Shown: positions 24,994 through 33,835, counted from the stretch's first letter. The stretch: 64,000 bases of DNA from an uncultured Bacteroidales bacterium (GCA_949298955.1 CASFYQ010000010.1:80300-144299), one strand, 5' to 3'. The notes: generated by a model not told the origin, from the sequence alone. Translations and numbers: made by a program.

Positions 24994-27408
24994 ATGAAAT
25001 ACAAGATATTATTCCTTTTTATCATATGGGGTGCGGTGCTCGAGCTGGCGGCGCAGGGTCGTGTGAAACTCACGGGCCGGGTCTACGACAGCGACAATCA
25101 GCCCATCGAGTTGGCCACGGTGCGCGTGGCGGGGACGACCATGGGCACGATGACCGACCTCAAGGGCGAGTACCAGCTTTCCATTCCCGCAGGCGACTCG
25201 ATTGTGGTTATCTATTCATGTCTGGGCTATCGTGAGGAGCGGCGGCAGTTGCTCAACCTCACGAAAGATGTCTCGCTGTCGGTGCGGCTGAACAAGAACT
25301 CCAAGATGCTGGACGAGGTAGTGGTGGCGACTCACCGCCGGCAAACCAGCACATTGCAGACTATCGACACGAAAGACCTGAAACTGATGCCCGATGCCTC
25401 GGGCGGAAGCATCGAGGCGATGCTCACGACCTTTGCGGGGGTCAATTCGAGCAACGAATTGAGTTCGCAATACTCGGTGCGAGGCGGTAATTTCGACGAA
25501 AATATCGTCTATATCAACGGTATCGAGGTGTATCGGCCGCTCACGGTGCGGTCGGGGCAGCAGGAAGGGTTGAGTATTATCAATCCCGATATGGTGGGAG
25601 CCGTAGGCTTTTCGTCGGGTGGTTTTTCGGCCGAGTATGGCGACAAGATGTCGTCGGTGCTCGACATCATCTACAAGCACCCCGAGGCTTTCGAGGGGTC
25701 GGTCTCGGCCAGCTTCCTGGGCGCTACCGCCTCGATTGGGCAGAGTACCAAGAAATTTTCGCAGTTGCATGGCATTCGCTACAAAACCAACTCGACCCTG
25801 TTAAGTTCGCTCGATACCAAGGGCGAGTATGAACCTTCGTTCTTCGACTATCAGACCTATCTTACCTATAAGTTCGCGCCCAAGTGGGAGGCTTCGTTCT
25901 TGGGTAACATTGCCATCAACGACTATAAGTTCACGCCTCACGAGCGCAACACTTCGTTCGGTACGGCCACGAATGCCAAGCAGTTCAAAGTCTATTTCGA
26001 CGGAGGGGAGCGCGACAAGTTCGAGACCTATTTCGGTGCTTTGTCGCTGAATTTTTTCCCCGACAAATATACCCAGTGGGCTCTGATGACCTCGGCCTTT
26101 GTCACCAACGAACTGGTGACCTACGACATTTCGGGCGAATACTGGCTCGACGAGTTGGCCGACAGCGGCGACGGTGACGGCTCCGAGAACACCGGTGCCC
26201 TGGGGGTGGGTACCTACCACGAGCATGCCCGCAATCGCCTCAAAGCCTCGGTGATTGCCACCTCGATCAAGGGGGCTACCAAGTTGGGACAGAACGAGCT
26301 GAAATGGGGATTGACCCACCAGTATGAAAAAATTTACGACCGGGTGCGCGAGTGGGAAATGCGCGACTCGGCAGGCTATTCGCTGCCTCATACCGGCCAG
26401 TCGGTCGAGATGATTTACAACCTCTTTTCAAAGCAGGATATGGAGAGCCACCGCCTCTCGGCCTATTTGCAGGACACCTACCGATTGCGTACTCTGTGGG
26501 GGCGTTTCATCTTCACGGGAGGTGTGCGTGCCTCATACTGGGGTTTCAACAAAGAGACGCTGGTGAGTCCTCGGGCCTCGATTACCTTTATTCCGGCTGC
26601 CAACGAGCAGATAACCGCCCGTGTGGCCGGCGGACTTTATTACCAGTCGCCGTTCTATAAGGAGTTGCGCGATACGGTGTGCGATGCTTCCAACAATTAT
26701 GTGGTGCAGCTGAACCGCAACATCAAGTCACAACGTTCGATTCATGTGGTGCTCGGGGGCGACTATTCGTTCCGGGCGTTGGACCGTCCGTTCAAGTTCA
26801 CAGCCGAACTCTATTACAAGAAGCTCGACAACCTCATTCCCTACGAGATTGACAACTTGCGGGTGTGGTACAGCGGACAAAACGAAGCCAAAGGCTACGC
26901 TGCCGGTATCGACTTGAAGCTTTTCGGACAGTTTGTGCCCGGGGTCGACTCGTGGCTCACCTTCTCGTTGATGAAGACCCAGGAAGAAATCGGGGGGGTA
27001 AAATTGCCTCGACCTACCGACCAGCGGTATAGTGTGGGGCTCTATTTCCAGGACTACGTGCCCCGCTTCCCAAAATACAAATTCAGCCTGCGGGCTATCC
27101 TGGCCGACGGCCTGCCGGTAGGCTCGCCCCGCAAGGGACGTCAGGCCGGCTATTTCAGAGCCCCTGCCTACAAGCGCATCGACATAGGAGCCTCGCGTCT
27201 GTTGGTCGGTGGCGAAGACAAACTCTTGCAGAAAGGCATCTTCCGCAACCTTAAAAGTGTGTGGATAGGCATCGACGTCTTCAACCTTTTCGACATCAGC
27301 AACGTGAACTCCTACTATTGGGTAACCGATATCACCAATGCGCAATATGCCGTGCCCAATTACCTTACCCGCCGGCAGATAAATCTGCGGCTCTCGGTCG
27401 ATTTTTGA
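24994..27408 (+). CDS. TonB-dependent outer-membrane receptor
   Basis: An 804-residue receptor. After the signal peptide (cleavage near ELAAQG) come a carboxypeptidase-regulatory-like domain (about residues 20-105, GRVYDSDNQPIELATVRV), a plug domain (about 110-235, with SQYSVRGGNFDENIVYINGIEV) and a beta-barrel ending in INLRLSVDF. There is no SusD partner nearby, so it is not a typical polysaccharide-utilisation SusC pair; an iron, vitamin or peptide substrate is possible. The start at 24994 is chosen because the upstream in-frame codons do not extend the signal peptide sensibly. Confidence 0.88.
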   Translation: MKYKILFLFIIWGAVLELAAQGRVKLTGRVYDSDNQPIELATVRVAGTTMGTMTDLKGEYQLSIPAGDSIVVIYSCLGYREERRQLLNLTKDVSLSVRLNKNSKMLDEVVVATHRRQTSTLQTIDTKDLKLMPDASGGSIEAMLTTFAGVNSSNELSSQYSVRGGNFDENIVYINGIEVYRPLTVRSGQQEGLSIINPDMVGAVGFSSGGFSAEYGDKMSSVLDIIYKHPEAFEGSVSASFLGATASIGQSTKKFSQLHGIRYKTNSTLLSSLDTKGEYEPSFFDYQTYLTYKFAPKWEASFLGNIAINDYKFTPHERNTSFGTATNAKQFKVYFDGGERDKFETYFGALSLNFFPDKYTQWALMTSAFVTNELVTYDISGEYWLDELADSGDGDGSENTGALGVGTYHEHARNRLKASVIATSIKGATKLGQNELKWGLTHQYEKIYDRVREWEMRDSAGYSLPHTGQSVEMIYNLFSKQDMESHRLSAYLQDTYRLRTLWGRFIFTGGVRASYWGFNKETLVSPRASITFIPAANEQITARVAGGLYYQSPFYKELRDTVCDASNNYVVQLNRNIKSQRSIHVVLGGDYSFRALDRPFKFTAELYYKKLDNLIPYEIDNLRVWYSGQNEAKGYAAGIDLKLFGQFVPGVDSWLTFSLMKTQEEIGGVKLPRPTDQRYSVGLYFQDYVPRFPKYKFSLRAILADGLPVGSPRKGRQAGYFRAPAYKRIDIGASRLLVGGEDKLLQKGIFRNLKSVWIGIDVFNLFDISNVNSYYWVTDITNAQYAVPNYLTRRQINLRLSVDF

Positions 27409-27418
27409 GAATCACCTC

Positions 27419-27934
27419 CTATTTGAGCCGGATATAAAACAAGAGTTCGGTGATGCCATAGAGCAGTGTGGCAGCGCCGAAAGTGGCTACGATAATGCGC
27501 TCGGTTGCCGAGAAAGGATTGACCAGAATCTCGATGCCGATGAGCAGGATAACGACCGGTAGCAGGTAGGCCACCCACCCGGCATTGCGTTTGATGGTCT
27601 TTTTCAGTGTGAGCAGATAGAGTAGTTGGTAAACCCCGATTAAAACAAGCGCACCTCCCAGCACATAGATGGTCACCCCGATATACCAGCTCGGCACCAG
27701 TATAAGCGAACACCCGAACAGCAGCAAGACGAGCGACATTACCGGGAACGGGAGGCCGTGCTTCTGATTCCCGCTCAGCAAGTAAAGCAATATCGTGTAG
27801 AGACTGGGTACCCCGATGAAAATACCTGTTACCAAAAGTATTGTAGAGAGTGCCGCGTTGGGGTAAAAAAGCAGCAATAAGCCTGCTGTGACAGAGGCAA
27901 TGATGCGAACGAGCGGATTTTGAAGAGTATTCAT
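27419..27934 (-). CDS. DUF308/HdeD-like membrane protein
   Basis: A 171-residue protein made almost wholly of six predicted membrane helices in three hairpins, typical of DUF308 (HdeD family). HdeD in Escherichia coli is linked with acid resistance; the role here is unknown. The stop lies 10 bases from the convergent receptor gene. The start at 27934 (MNTLQNPLVRI) is preferred because codons further upstream fall in the dispersed repeat. Its promoter is probably supplied by repeat copy B, whose -7 box is about 36 bases upstream. Confidence 0.75.
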   Translation of the reverse strand: MNTLQNPLVRIIASVTAGLLLLFYPNAALSTILLVTGIFIGVPSLYTILLYLLSGNQKHGLPFPVMSLVLLLFGCSLILVPSWYIGVTIYVLGGALVLIGVYQLLYLLTLKKTIKRNAGWVAYLLPVVILLIGIEILVNPFSATERIIVATFGAATLLYGITELLFYIRLK

Positions 27935-27969
27935 ATCGTTTTTTCGTTTAGTTCCATATAAATAACAAG

Positions 27970-28034
27970 CAAAGATAGTGAAAGGTGAGAGGAGAAAGTC
28001 AAGCTTGCTTGAACTTTTTCCCGAACCGCATCCT
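27970..28034 (-). repeat. Dispersed promoter repeat, copy B
   Basis: On the minus strand this copy starts at AGGATGCGGTTCGGG, continues through AAAAAGTTCAAGC and the dyad CAAGC-AA-GCTTG, then ACTTTCTCCTCTCACC, and ends in TATCTTTG (27977-27970). The -7 box points at the DUF308 gene at 27934, giving a leader of about 30 bases. It is the best-preserved copy of the first subtype. Confidence 0.85.
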
Positions 28035-28048
28035 ATTTTCGCGGTAAG

Positions 28049-28124
28049 CAAAGATAGTGAAAGGTGAGAGGAGAGACAAATGAAAACTCTGTTTTCAAAT
28101 TTGGCTATGCCGAACCGCTTCCTG
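28049..28124 (-). repeat. Dispersed promoter repeat, copy C (second subtype)
   Basis: Same ends as copy B (AGGAAGCGGTTCGGC and CTCACCTTTCACTATCTTTG), but the centre is CAAATTTGAAAAC followed by GTTTTCATTTG, a longer dyad. It contains TTTG 20 bases before the -7 box TATCTTTG (28056-28049). Lies directly behind copy B in the same orientation. Confidence 0.85.
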
Positions 28125-28130
28125 TTTAGA

Positions 28131-28189
28131 CAAAAAGGTGAGAGGCGAAAGTCGAATTTATTTGGAATTTTTAGCCAATCTGTTTCCTG
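28131..28189 (-). repeat. Dispersed promoter repeat, copy D (deleted -7 box)
   Basis: A degenerate third copy in tandem. The -7 end reads CTCACCTTTTTG; relative to intact copies about eight bases are missing, which removes the TATC part of the box. The far end, AGGAAACAGATTGGC, has also diverged. Confidence 0.65.
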
Positions 28190-28294
28190 TTCTTATCTTG
28201 AAACAGGCAAGAGAGTATCATGTAAACAAGATTCCATGTAATCGCTATTGTTGCAGGAGTCTCGGCCGGAGTGTGCAAAATGGGAAATATTTAT

Positions 28295-28302
28295 TACCTT
28301 TG
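28295..28302 (+). promoter_or_regulatory. -7 promoter box TACCTTTG
   Basis: TACCTTTG in the gap upstream of the lipid kinase; the predicted leader is about 95 bases. The -33 box is weak (TGTG near 28272). Confidence 0.5.
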
Positions 28303-28406
28303 CCGCGCCGCAGCCAATCGTGGTCGCGCCGGGTCGGTAGTATCGTCACCGATACCGAGGGCCGTTTGAACGGTTTGCTGTGTTTTTTCGAAATAGAAAA
28401 GATGCT

Positions 28407-29375
28407 ATGCCTGCACCGAAAAAAATCTTAGCCATCATAAATCCCATCTCGGGAACCAAAGATAAAGAGGCAATACCGGCCTTAATCGACGAGGTGATAG
28501 ATTCGTCGAAATACCGTGTGGAGTGCCGCTTCACCCAATACGCCGGTCATGCAGCCGAAATGACCCGTCATGCAGTTGCCGACGGCGTGGAGGTGGTGCT
28601 CTCGGTAGGGGGCGATGGTACCTGCAACGAAATTGCCCGCGAACTTATCAACACCCCCACGGCGCTGGCCATCGTGCCGGTGGGCTCGGGCAACGGACTG
28701 GCCCGACACCTGGGCATCTCGATGGAGGTGCGCAAAGCCCTCGAGATTGTCAACGACGGGGTGGTTGCCGACCTCGACTACTGCACGGCCAACGACCGAC
28801 CTTTCTTTTGCACCTGCGGGGTGGGGTTCGATGCGTTGGTAAGCCTCAAATTTGCCAAAGGCAAACGCCGCGGCAAACTGGCTTATGTGGCCAAGGCGCT
28901 TACCGAATACCTTAAATACAAGTCGGAGACGTACCAAATCGAGATGCCCGACGGCACCGTTACCGAGAAGGCTTTTCTCATTGCCTGCGGCAACGCTTCG
29001 CAGTATGGCAACAATGCCTATATCGCGCCTCACGCCAGTATGCAGGACGGCAAAATCGACGTCACGGTATTGATGCCCTTTACCCCCTTCGACACGGCGG
29101 GGCTGGCTCTGTTGCTTTTCACCAAACATATCGATCAGGACTCCAATATCAAGAGTTTCACGACCGAGTCGCTCGTTATCAAGCGCGAGAAGCCCGGGGC
29201 CATGCACCTCGACGGCGAGCCTGTCGAGATGGGTACCCGCATTGACATTCGTTGTTTCAAGGGAGGTTTGCGTGCTCTTATTCCGGCCAGCGAACCCAAG
29301 CGCTCTATCATCGAGCCTTTTACCTCGGTATTCTGGGAGTTTATCGAGACCGTCCGTCAGGAACTGAATATCTAA
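28407..29375 (+). CDS. Diacylglycerol kinase-family lipid kinase
   Basis: A 322-residue member of the DAGK catalytic/YegS-BmrU family. Motifs are INPISG near the N-terminus, the nucleotide-binding SVGGDGTCNE (about residues 61-70) and VPVGSGNGLARHLG (about 88-101). It phosphorylates a lipid substrate with ATP at the inner membrane; the exact lipid (diacylglycerol, sphingoid base or other) cannot be read from sequence. Start chosen at the ATG 28407 (MPAPKKILAIINP); an upstream GTG at 28380 is possible but adds residues not typical of the family. Confidence 0.88.
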   Translation: MPAPKKILAIINPISGTKDKEAIPALIDEVIDSSKYRVECRFTQYAGHAAEMTRHAVADGVEVVLSVGGDGTCNEIARELINTPTALAIVPVGSGNGLARHLGISMEVRKALEIVNDGVVADLDYCTANDRPFFCTCGVGFDALVSLKFAKGKRRGKLAYVAKALTEYLKYKSETYQIEMPDGTVTEKAFLIACGNASQYGNNAYIAPHASMQDGKIDVTVLMPFTPFDTAGLALLLFTKHIDQDSNIKSFTTESLVIKREKPGAMHLDGEPVEMGTRIDIRCFKGGLRALIPASEPKRSIIEPFTSVFWEFIETVRQELNI

Positions 29376-29418
29376 TCGCCGGCAGGTCGGTCGGTTACCG
29401 GGGGAGTGGCCGGCCTAT

Positions 29419-29916
29419 TCATCGGCGGTCGGCCAGTTCGATGATTTCGAGGTCTTTAATTTCGCCCTGGTCGATGGCGAAGCGTACCAGCGTGCGTTTC
29501 TTGTGAAATCCGTACAACCCGGCGGCTCCGGGATTGATGTGCAGGCATTTCAAGGTTTTGTCGTAGAGTACTTTCAAGATATGCGAGTGGCCCGAGATAA
29601 AGAGTTGGGGCGGGCGCATATAAATCTGCGGAATCACCTCGCGGGCATATTTGCCGGGGTATCCGCCGATGTGGGTTATCCACACATCGACTCCCTCGAT
29701 GGTGAACCGCCGGTGCTGCGGGTAGCGCAACCGCAGTTCGTGCCCGTCGATATTCCCATACACGGCCCGGAAGGGTTTCAACGCCTCGAACCGATCGGCC
29801 AGTTCGACCGAGCCGATGTCGCCCGCATGCCAAATTTCGTCGCACTCGGCAAAATATTTTTCGTAACGCTCGTCCCACCACGCATGGGTGTCGGACAATA
29901 ATCCTATCTTTACCAT
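29419..29916 (-). CDS. YfcE/MJ0936-type metallophosphoesterase
   Basis: A 165-residue calcineurin-like phosphoesterase with the full metal-ligand set: LLSDTHA, HAGDIGS, GNIDGHE, ITHIGG and SGHSH. This short form matches the YfcE/MJ0936 family of phosphodiesterases. Cellular substrate unknown. Single gene convergent with the lipid kinase. Confidence 0.9.
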   Translation of the reverse strand: MVKIGLLSDTHAWWDERYEKYFAECDEIWHAGDIGSVELADRFEALKPFRAVYGNIDGHELRLRYPQHRRFTIEGVDVWITHIGGYPGKYAREVIPQIYMRPPQLFISGHSHILKVLYDKTLKCLHINPGAAGLYGFHKKRTLVRFAIDQGEIKDLEIIELADRR

Positions 29917-29955
29917 CGCTCTTTTCTCGATTTATGGGTAAAAATACGGCAATAA

Positions 29956-29987
29956 TTTGTAAAGTCGAAAAAAAACAACTACATTTG
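29956..29987 (+). promoter_or_regulatory. tRNA promoter
   Basis: TTTG at 29956-29959 and TACATTTG at 29980-29987 are separated by 20 bases and lie just upstream of the tRNA. Confidence 0.65.
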
Positions 29988-30003
29988 TCCACGTAAAAGA
30001 GAT

Positions 30004-30076
30004 GCGGTAGTAGCTCAGTTGGTAGAGCATCAGCTTCCCAAGCTGAGGGTCGCGAGTTCGAGCCTCGTTTGCCGCT
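30004..30076 (+). tRNA. tRNA-Gly (anticodon CCC)
   Basis: A 73-base cloverleaf: acceptor GCGGTAG/TTGCCGC, D-arm GCTC..GAGC, anticodon stem TCAGC/GCTGA with loop TTCCCAA, T-arm GCGAG-TTCGAGC-CTCGT, discriminator T. CCA is not encoded. The anticodon CCC at loop positions 34-36 reads GGG. Confidence 0.92.
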
Positions 30077-30086
30077 CATCGAGAGG

Positions 30087-30119
30087 AGCCCGTTTGCAGT
30101 AAGCAAGTGGGCTTTTTTT
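30087..30119 (+). terminator. Intrinsic terminator of the tRNA
   Basis: An 11-bp stem with two wobble pairs (30087-30097 with 30103-30113), followed by a run of seven T. Confidence 0.85.
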
Positions 30120-30267
30120 ATTCATCTTTTTTCTGTCTCTTTGTAAATTATAATTTTATAATTTTATATGAGATATTGATATCCCGGATTAGTGTTTTTA
30201 CATTTGTTATGATTTTATGAACGTTCAGTTAAGATAGTTAAATATAGTCACAATAAAAAATGTAGTT

Positions 30268-30633
30268 ATGAGAAAAATGATGTCTGTACTGGCTATTCTG
30301 TTGCCGGTGTTTTTATTTTTTTCCTGTTCCGATGATGAAGCGATGAATGATTATGAGCATCAATTAATAGGCCGCTGGGTAGAAGATACCGATTCGCATG
30401 GAGAGATTTTCCATGCCGAGTTTCGGAAAGACGGAACCGGCACCCAATGGATTGAAAATTATGGAGTGCCGGGTCACGTGGTTGCGGAAGACCGTTTTAC
30501 ATGGAGTGCAACCGAAACCACGATTTTTATGACAATGGAGTATAGCGGGGATGCTGCTATCGAGTATGTGATACGGGAGAATAAACTGTATCTATCGTAT
30601 GATGGCGATTATATGGTGTATGTGAGAGAATAG
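30268..30633 (+). CDS. Small lipoprotein, lipocalin-like
   Basis: A 121-residue lipoprotein with lipobox FFSC (Cys 20). The mature part (QLIGRWVEDTD, FRKDGTGTQW, FTWSATETTIFMT, RENKLYLSYDG) has the short beta-strand pattern of lipocalin-like/DUF5004-type Bacteroidetes lipoproteins. Ligand unknown. Monocistronic, with a strong terminator 27 bases downstream. Confidence 0.7.
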   Translation: MRKMMSVLAILLPVFLFFSCSDDEAMNDYEHQLIGRWVEDTDSHGEIFHAEFRKDGTGTQWIENYGVPGHVVAEDRFTWSATETTIFMTMEYSGDAAIEYVIRENKLYLSYDGDYMVYVRE

Positions 30634-30656
30634 TATCGAATATATCTGTTGTATAA

Positions 30657-30706
30657 AAAAAGAATCTTGATAAACGACTTTTGACCGTTTGTCAAGATTC
30701 TTTTTT
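30657..30706. terminator. Bidirectional intrinsic terminator
   Basis: A 16-bp stem (30661-30676 with 30686-30701, core AGAATCTTGA/TCAAGATTCT) flanked by an A-run on the left and a T-run on the right, so it can stop transcription from both sides. It separates convergent genes. Confidence 0.85.
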
Positions 30707-30765
30707 ATGAATGAGATTGCTCTTCAATAAATTTTGAGATTCTTCAACCCGGTTTATGGTCGGGT

Positions 30766-32298
30766 CTATTTCTTCATTTTCACCTCATAGAGGTCGTTGC
30801 GGCGATCTTTAAGATTGCGCACACTGCCGTAGGTATGGAGCTCGTTGAGGAGGTCGAGGTCGACGTCTGAGATGAGAATCATCTCGGTATTGGGTGTAGC
30901 CTCGGCCCGGCGCCCGTCGGTGGGGAAGGCAAAGTCGCAGGGGGTGAATACGCCCGACTGGGCATATTGTATATCCATGTTGTGTACCTTGGGCAGGTTA
31001 CCTACACTACCGGCAATGACCACGAAACATTCGTTTTCGATGGCGCGTGCCTGGGCACAGACGCGCACACGCGAATAGGCGTTTTGGGTGTCGGTGAGGA
31101 AGGGGACGAACAGTATCTGCATGCCTTCGCCGGCCATGATGCGCGACAGTTCGGGAAATTCGACGTCGTAGCAGATGAGCACTCCAATCTTGGCGCAGTC
31201 GGTCTCGAAGGTGCGAATGGCCTTGCCGCCGCTCAATCCCCAGCATTTCATCTCGTCGGGGGTGACATGCAGTTTCTCGTACATTTCGTAGGTACCGTCG
31301 CGACGGCACAGATAGCCGATGTTGTAGAGCAGTCCGTCGTCCTTGATGAGGGGCATGCTGCCGGTGATGATGTTGATGTTGTAGCGAATGGCCAGATTGA
31401 TGAACCGCTCGCGTATCTCGTTGGTATATTGGGCCAGACCGCGGATAGCCTCCGACTCGCTCTCGTCGTTGAAGCGGGCCATGAGGGGCGCATTGAAATA
31501 CTCGGGAAAGAGCACGAAATCGCTTTGGTAGCTGCTTACCGAGTCGACGAAAAACTCGACCTGTTCAAAGAGGTCGTCGAGCGTCTTGTAGCTACGCATT
31601 TGCCACTGCACGAGTCCCACCCGCACGGTCGTTTTGGGCGAAACATACTCTTCGGTGGGTTCCTGATAGTAGATGTTGTCCCATTGGAGCAGGCAGGCAA
31701 AGTGTTTCGACTCCTCGTCGTTGGGCAGGTAGTTGCGCATCACCTTGCGCACGTGGAAATCGTTGGAGAGCTGGAAGAGCAGCACCGGGTCGAAAATCTC
31801 GCGCTTGCGCACCTTGTCGATATATTCCTTGGGGCGCATGCGGTCGGCATATTTGTGATAGTTGGGCAACCGGCCGCCAAACATGATGGCTTTGAGGTTG
31901 AGTTTCTCGCACAGTTCCTTGCGGTATTCATACATGCGCCGGGCCAGGCGCAGGCCACGATAGTCGGGGTGGATAAACACCTCGATGCCGTAGAGGATAT
32001 TCCCTTTGCGGGTGTGGGTGTTGAAGGTTTCGTTGCCGGTTACCTGGGCATAGGTGTGGTCGTTTTTCACGTCGTTGTAATTGACGATAATCGAGAGGGC
32101 ACACCCCACGATTTTGCCGTCGACCACGGTAACGATTTGTCCTTCGGGGAAGATGCGGATAAGTTTGTCTATCTGTTCGGGAGTCCAGAACACGTCGCTG
32201 CCGTCGGCATAGACGCGGGTGAACGAGCTGGCCAGCTGGTCGTAGTCCTCACGTTGCAGATTACGAATTTCGACTTTATTGATTTCTTTGGGTTTCAT
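30766..32298 (-). CDS. GNAT acetyltransferase fused to a carbon-nitrogen hydrolase
   Basis: A 510-residue two-domain enzyme. Residues about 10-190 are a GNAT-type N-acetyltransferase with the acetyl-CoA loop region VFIHPDYRGLRLARRMYEYR. Residues about 215-500 are a nitrilase/amidase-superfamily domain with the catalytic triad Glu (LFPEYFN), Lys (YEKLHVTP) and Cys (LICYDVEFPE). The fusion recurs in several bacterial groups as a bifunctional protein of unknown substrate; an acyl transfer coupled to amide cleavage is plausible. The ATG at 32298 is chosen because the preceding in-frame codons (MHDETNNET) fall over the probable promoter. Confidence 0.88.
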   Translation of the reverse strand: MKPKEINKVEIRNLQREDYDQLASSFTRVYADGSDVFWTPEQIDKLIRIFPEGQIVTVVDGKIVGCALSIIVNYNDVKNDHTYAQVTGNETFNTHTRKGNILYGIEVFIHPDYRGLRLARRMYEYRKELCEKLNLKAIMFGGRLPNYHKYADRMRPKEYIDKVRKREIFDPVLLFQLSNDFHVRKVMRNYLPNDEESKHFACLLQWDNIYYQEPTEEYVSPKTTVRVGLVQWQMRSYKTLDDLFEQVEFFVDSVSSYQSDFVLFPEYFNAPLMARFNDESESEAIRGLAQYTNEIRERFINLAIRYNINIITGSMPLIKDDGLLYNIGYLCRRDGTYEMYEKLHVTPDEMKCWGLSGGKAIRTFETDCAKIGVLICYDVEFPELSRIMAGEGMQILFVPFLTDTQNAYSRVRVCAQARAIENECFVVIAGSVGNLPKVHNMDIQYAQSGVFTPCDFAFPTDGRRAEATPNTEMILISDVDLDLLNELHTYGSVRNLKDRRNDLYEVKMKK

Positions 32299-32322
32299 AG
32301 TTTCGTTGTTTGTTTCGTCGTG

Positions 32323-32330
32323 CAAAATTA
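32323..32330 (-). promoter_or_regulatory. -7 promoter box TAATTTTG
   Basis: Minus-strand TAATTTTG about 25 bases upstream of the GNAT-nitrilase start. Confidence 0.45.
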
Positions 32331-32395
32331 CCGCTTTTTTATCGGCGTTGTCCGTTTGTCATCCTGTTTTCTTATCGCGAATGGAAAAATATGAT

Positions 32396-32403
32396 TAAAT
32401 TTG
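32396..32403 (+). promoter_or_regulatory. -7 promoter box TAAATTTG
   Basis: Plus-strand TAAATTTG that could start the sigma-factor operon with a leader of about 200 bases. The -33 box is not clear. The GC-rich patch at 32500-32575 within the leader shows no gene. Confidence 0.4.
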
Positions 32404-32608
32404 TCGGTAGCCGATTGCCAAGTCATTATCTCTTACTCTTTGAAAAGAACTCATAAGCAGCTTATTCCTAATTTATTCCTATTTTTATATCGGATTCCCG
32501 GAAAAAAAACGGGGTTGGGTGCAACCTGCGGGGTGCGGGTTTACGTCTAACGGGTGAATTTCCGGAAAGAGAGATGATTGAAAAACGAAAAACAAATTAA
32601 AAACAGAT

Positions 32609-33274
32609 ATGAAGATGAAACGATTGGTAATGACAGCGCTCCTTTCACTCGTGTTGTGGACGGGCGCAACAGTGGCTGCGCAGGCCGGGAATGCTGCCCC
32701 GGCAACGAAACAGGCTACCGCCGAGGTGGCCGATAGCGATACGCTCGACGGTATGACCGGGAGCGAAGCCTACCGGTTGCGCATGGCCGAGCTTCAACTG
32801 GAACGGGACAGGACATTTTATACGACAGAACCCGATGCCGAGGATATTCTCGAAGCAGTTCTTCCGTTACTGGCCGTAGCGGCTCCTTTTATCGTGGTAT
32901 TTTTGATAGTCTTTTTCCTATACTATTATCGCAACAAGAAGCAGAAGGCCTACTATCAGGTTATCGAGCGGGCTATCGAGGCCGGCCGCGAGTTGCCCGA
33001 CGAATTTTTTGAAACGTCTCGGTCTCGGCAGGCTCGCCCCGACAAGCTGGTGGCTCTCAATCACGGGCTGATATATCTGGGTGTAGGTTTGGGCTTTGCC
33101 ATTTGGAGTATCGTGAAATGGAGTATCGACGGCACCGAGGTCTTTGGCGATAGCTATGGTATCTTCCTGCTGGGTCTGGCGGCCATCTTTATTCTGGTAG
33201 GTGTGGGTAAACTGATTCTCTATCGGGTATCGTCGCGCCCCGAGAACGACAACACCGGTAATCAACCTGAATAA
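32609..33274 (+). CDS. DUF6249-like membrane protein
   Basis: A 221-residue protein with a signal peptide (cleavage near AAQAG), a charged periplasmic segment, a membrane helix at about 90-112 and two more at about 155-170 and 185-207. The YYRNKKQKAYYQVIERAIEAG juxtamembrane stretch followed by LPDEFF is typical of DUF6249 proteins, which are often found beside ECF sigma factors. Here the sigma gene follows after 15 bases. Possibly a sensor or regulator of that sigma factor, but this is inference. Confidence 0.6.
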   Translation: MKMKRLVMTALLSLVLWTGATVAAQAGNAAPATKQATAEVADSDTLDGMTGSEAYRLRMAELQLERDRTFYTTEPDAEDILEAVLPLLAVAAPFIVVFLIVFFLYYYRNKKQKAYYQVIERAIEAGRELPDEFFETSRSRQARPDKLVALNHGLIYLGVGLGFAIWSIVKWSIDGTEVFGDSYGIFLLGLAAIFILVGVGKLILYRVSSRPENDNTGNQPE

Positions 33275-33289
33275 TCGGTATCCCACGCG

Positions 33290-33835
33290 ATGGACAAAAC
33301 CGAGGATATGATGTGGGTGACGCGTTGTGCCCTGCTGGACGACCGCAAGGCTTTTGCTGCGCTTGTCGACAAATACCAGGGGCGGGTGAAGCGCTTTTTC
33401 CTGAGCCTCACCGGTGGCGATGAACCCCTCAGCGACGACCTGGCGCAGGAGACTTTCATCAAGGTCTATTACCACCTGCGCAGCTACAAGGGTTTGTCCT
33501 CGTTTTCGACCTGGCTCTTCCGGGTAGCCTACAATCTCTATTACGACGAGTTGCGCAAACGGGGCGACCGATATTTCGGGTCGATAAACGAGGCGGTGGC
33601 GATACCCCAGTCGCCCGAACCGATTGACCGTCGGCTCGACATGACCCGGGCTCTGTCGATACTGCGTCCCGAGGAGCGCACGGTCGTTACCCTTTATTTT
33701 GTCGAGGATATGGCCATTGCCCGCATTGCCGCGGTAACAGGTATGCCCGAGGGAACTATCAAGTCGCACCTCTCGCGAGCCAAACAAAAATTAGGAGAAT
33801 ACTTGAAGAAAAACGGATATGAAAGAGTGGAATGA
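33290..33835 (+). CDS. ECF-type RNA polymerase sigma factor
   Basis: A 181-residue sigma-70 family protein with region 2 (LVDKYQGRVKRFF, DDLAQETFIKVYYHL, FSTWLFRVAYNLYYDELRK) and region 4 (LRPEERTVVTLYFVEDM, GMPEGTIKSHLSRAKQKL). No region 3, so it is an ECF group member. Its last 17 bases overlap the start of the following small membrane protein gene, a common layout for a sigma factor with its regulator. Confidence 0.93.
   Translation: MDKTEDMMWVTRCALLDDRKAFAALVDKYQGRVKRFFLSLTGGDEPLSDDLAQETFIKVYYHLRSYKGLSSFSTWLFRVAYNLYYDELRKRGDRYFGSINEAVAIPQSPEPIDRRLDMTRALSILRPEERTVVTLYFVEDMAIARIAAVTGMPEGTIKSHLSRAKQKLGEYLKKNGYERVE

Noticed and set aside
24994..27408. Polysaccharide-utilisation locus (SusC type)
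   Set aside because: No SusD-like lipoprotein or glycoside hydrolase nearby.
27970..28189. Repeat cluster as an insertion-sequence end or a CRISPR
   Set aside because: No transposase, terminal inverted repeats or target duplications are visible, and the repeats abut each other without unique spacers.
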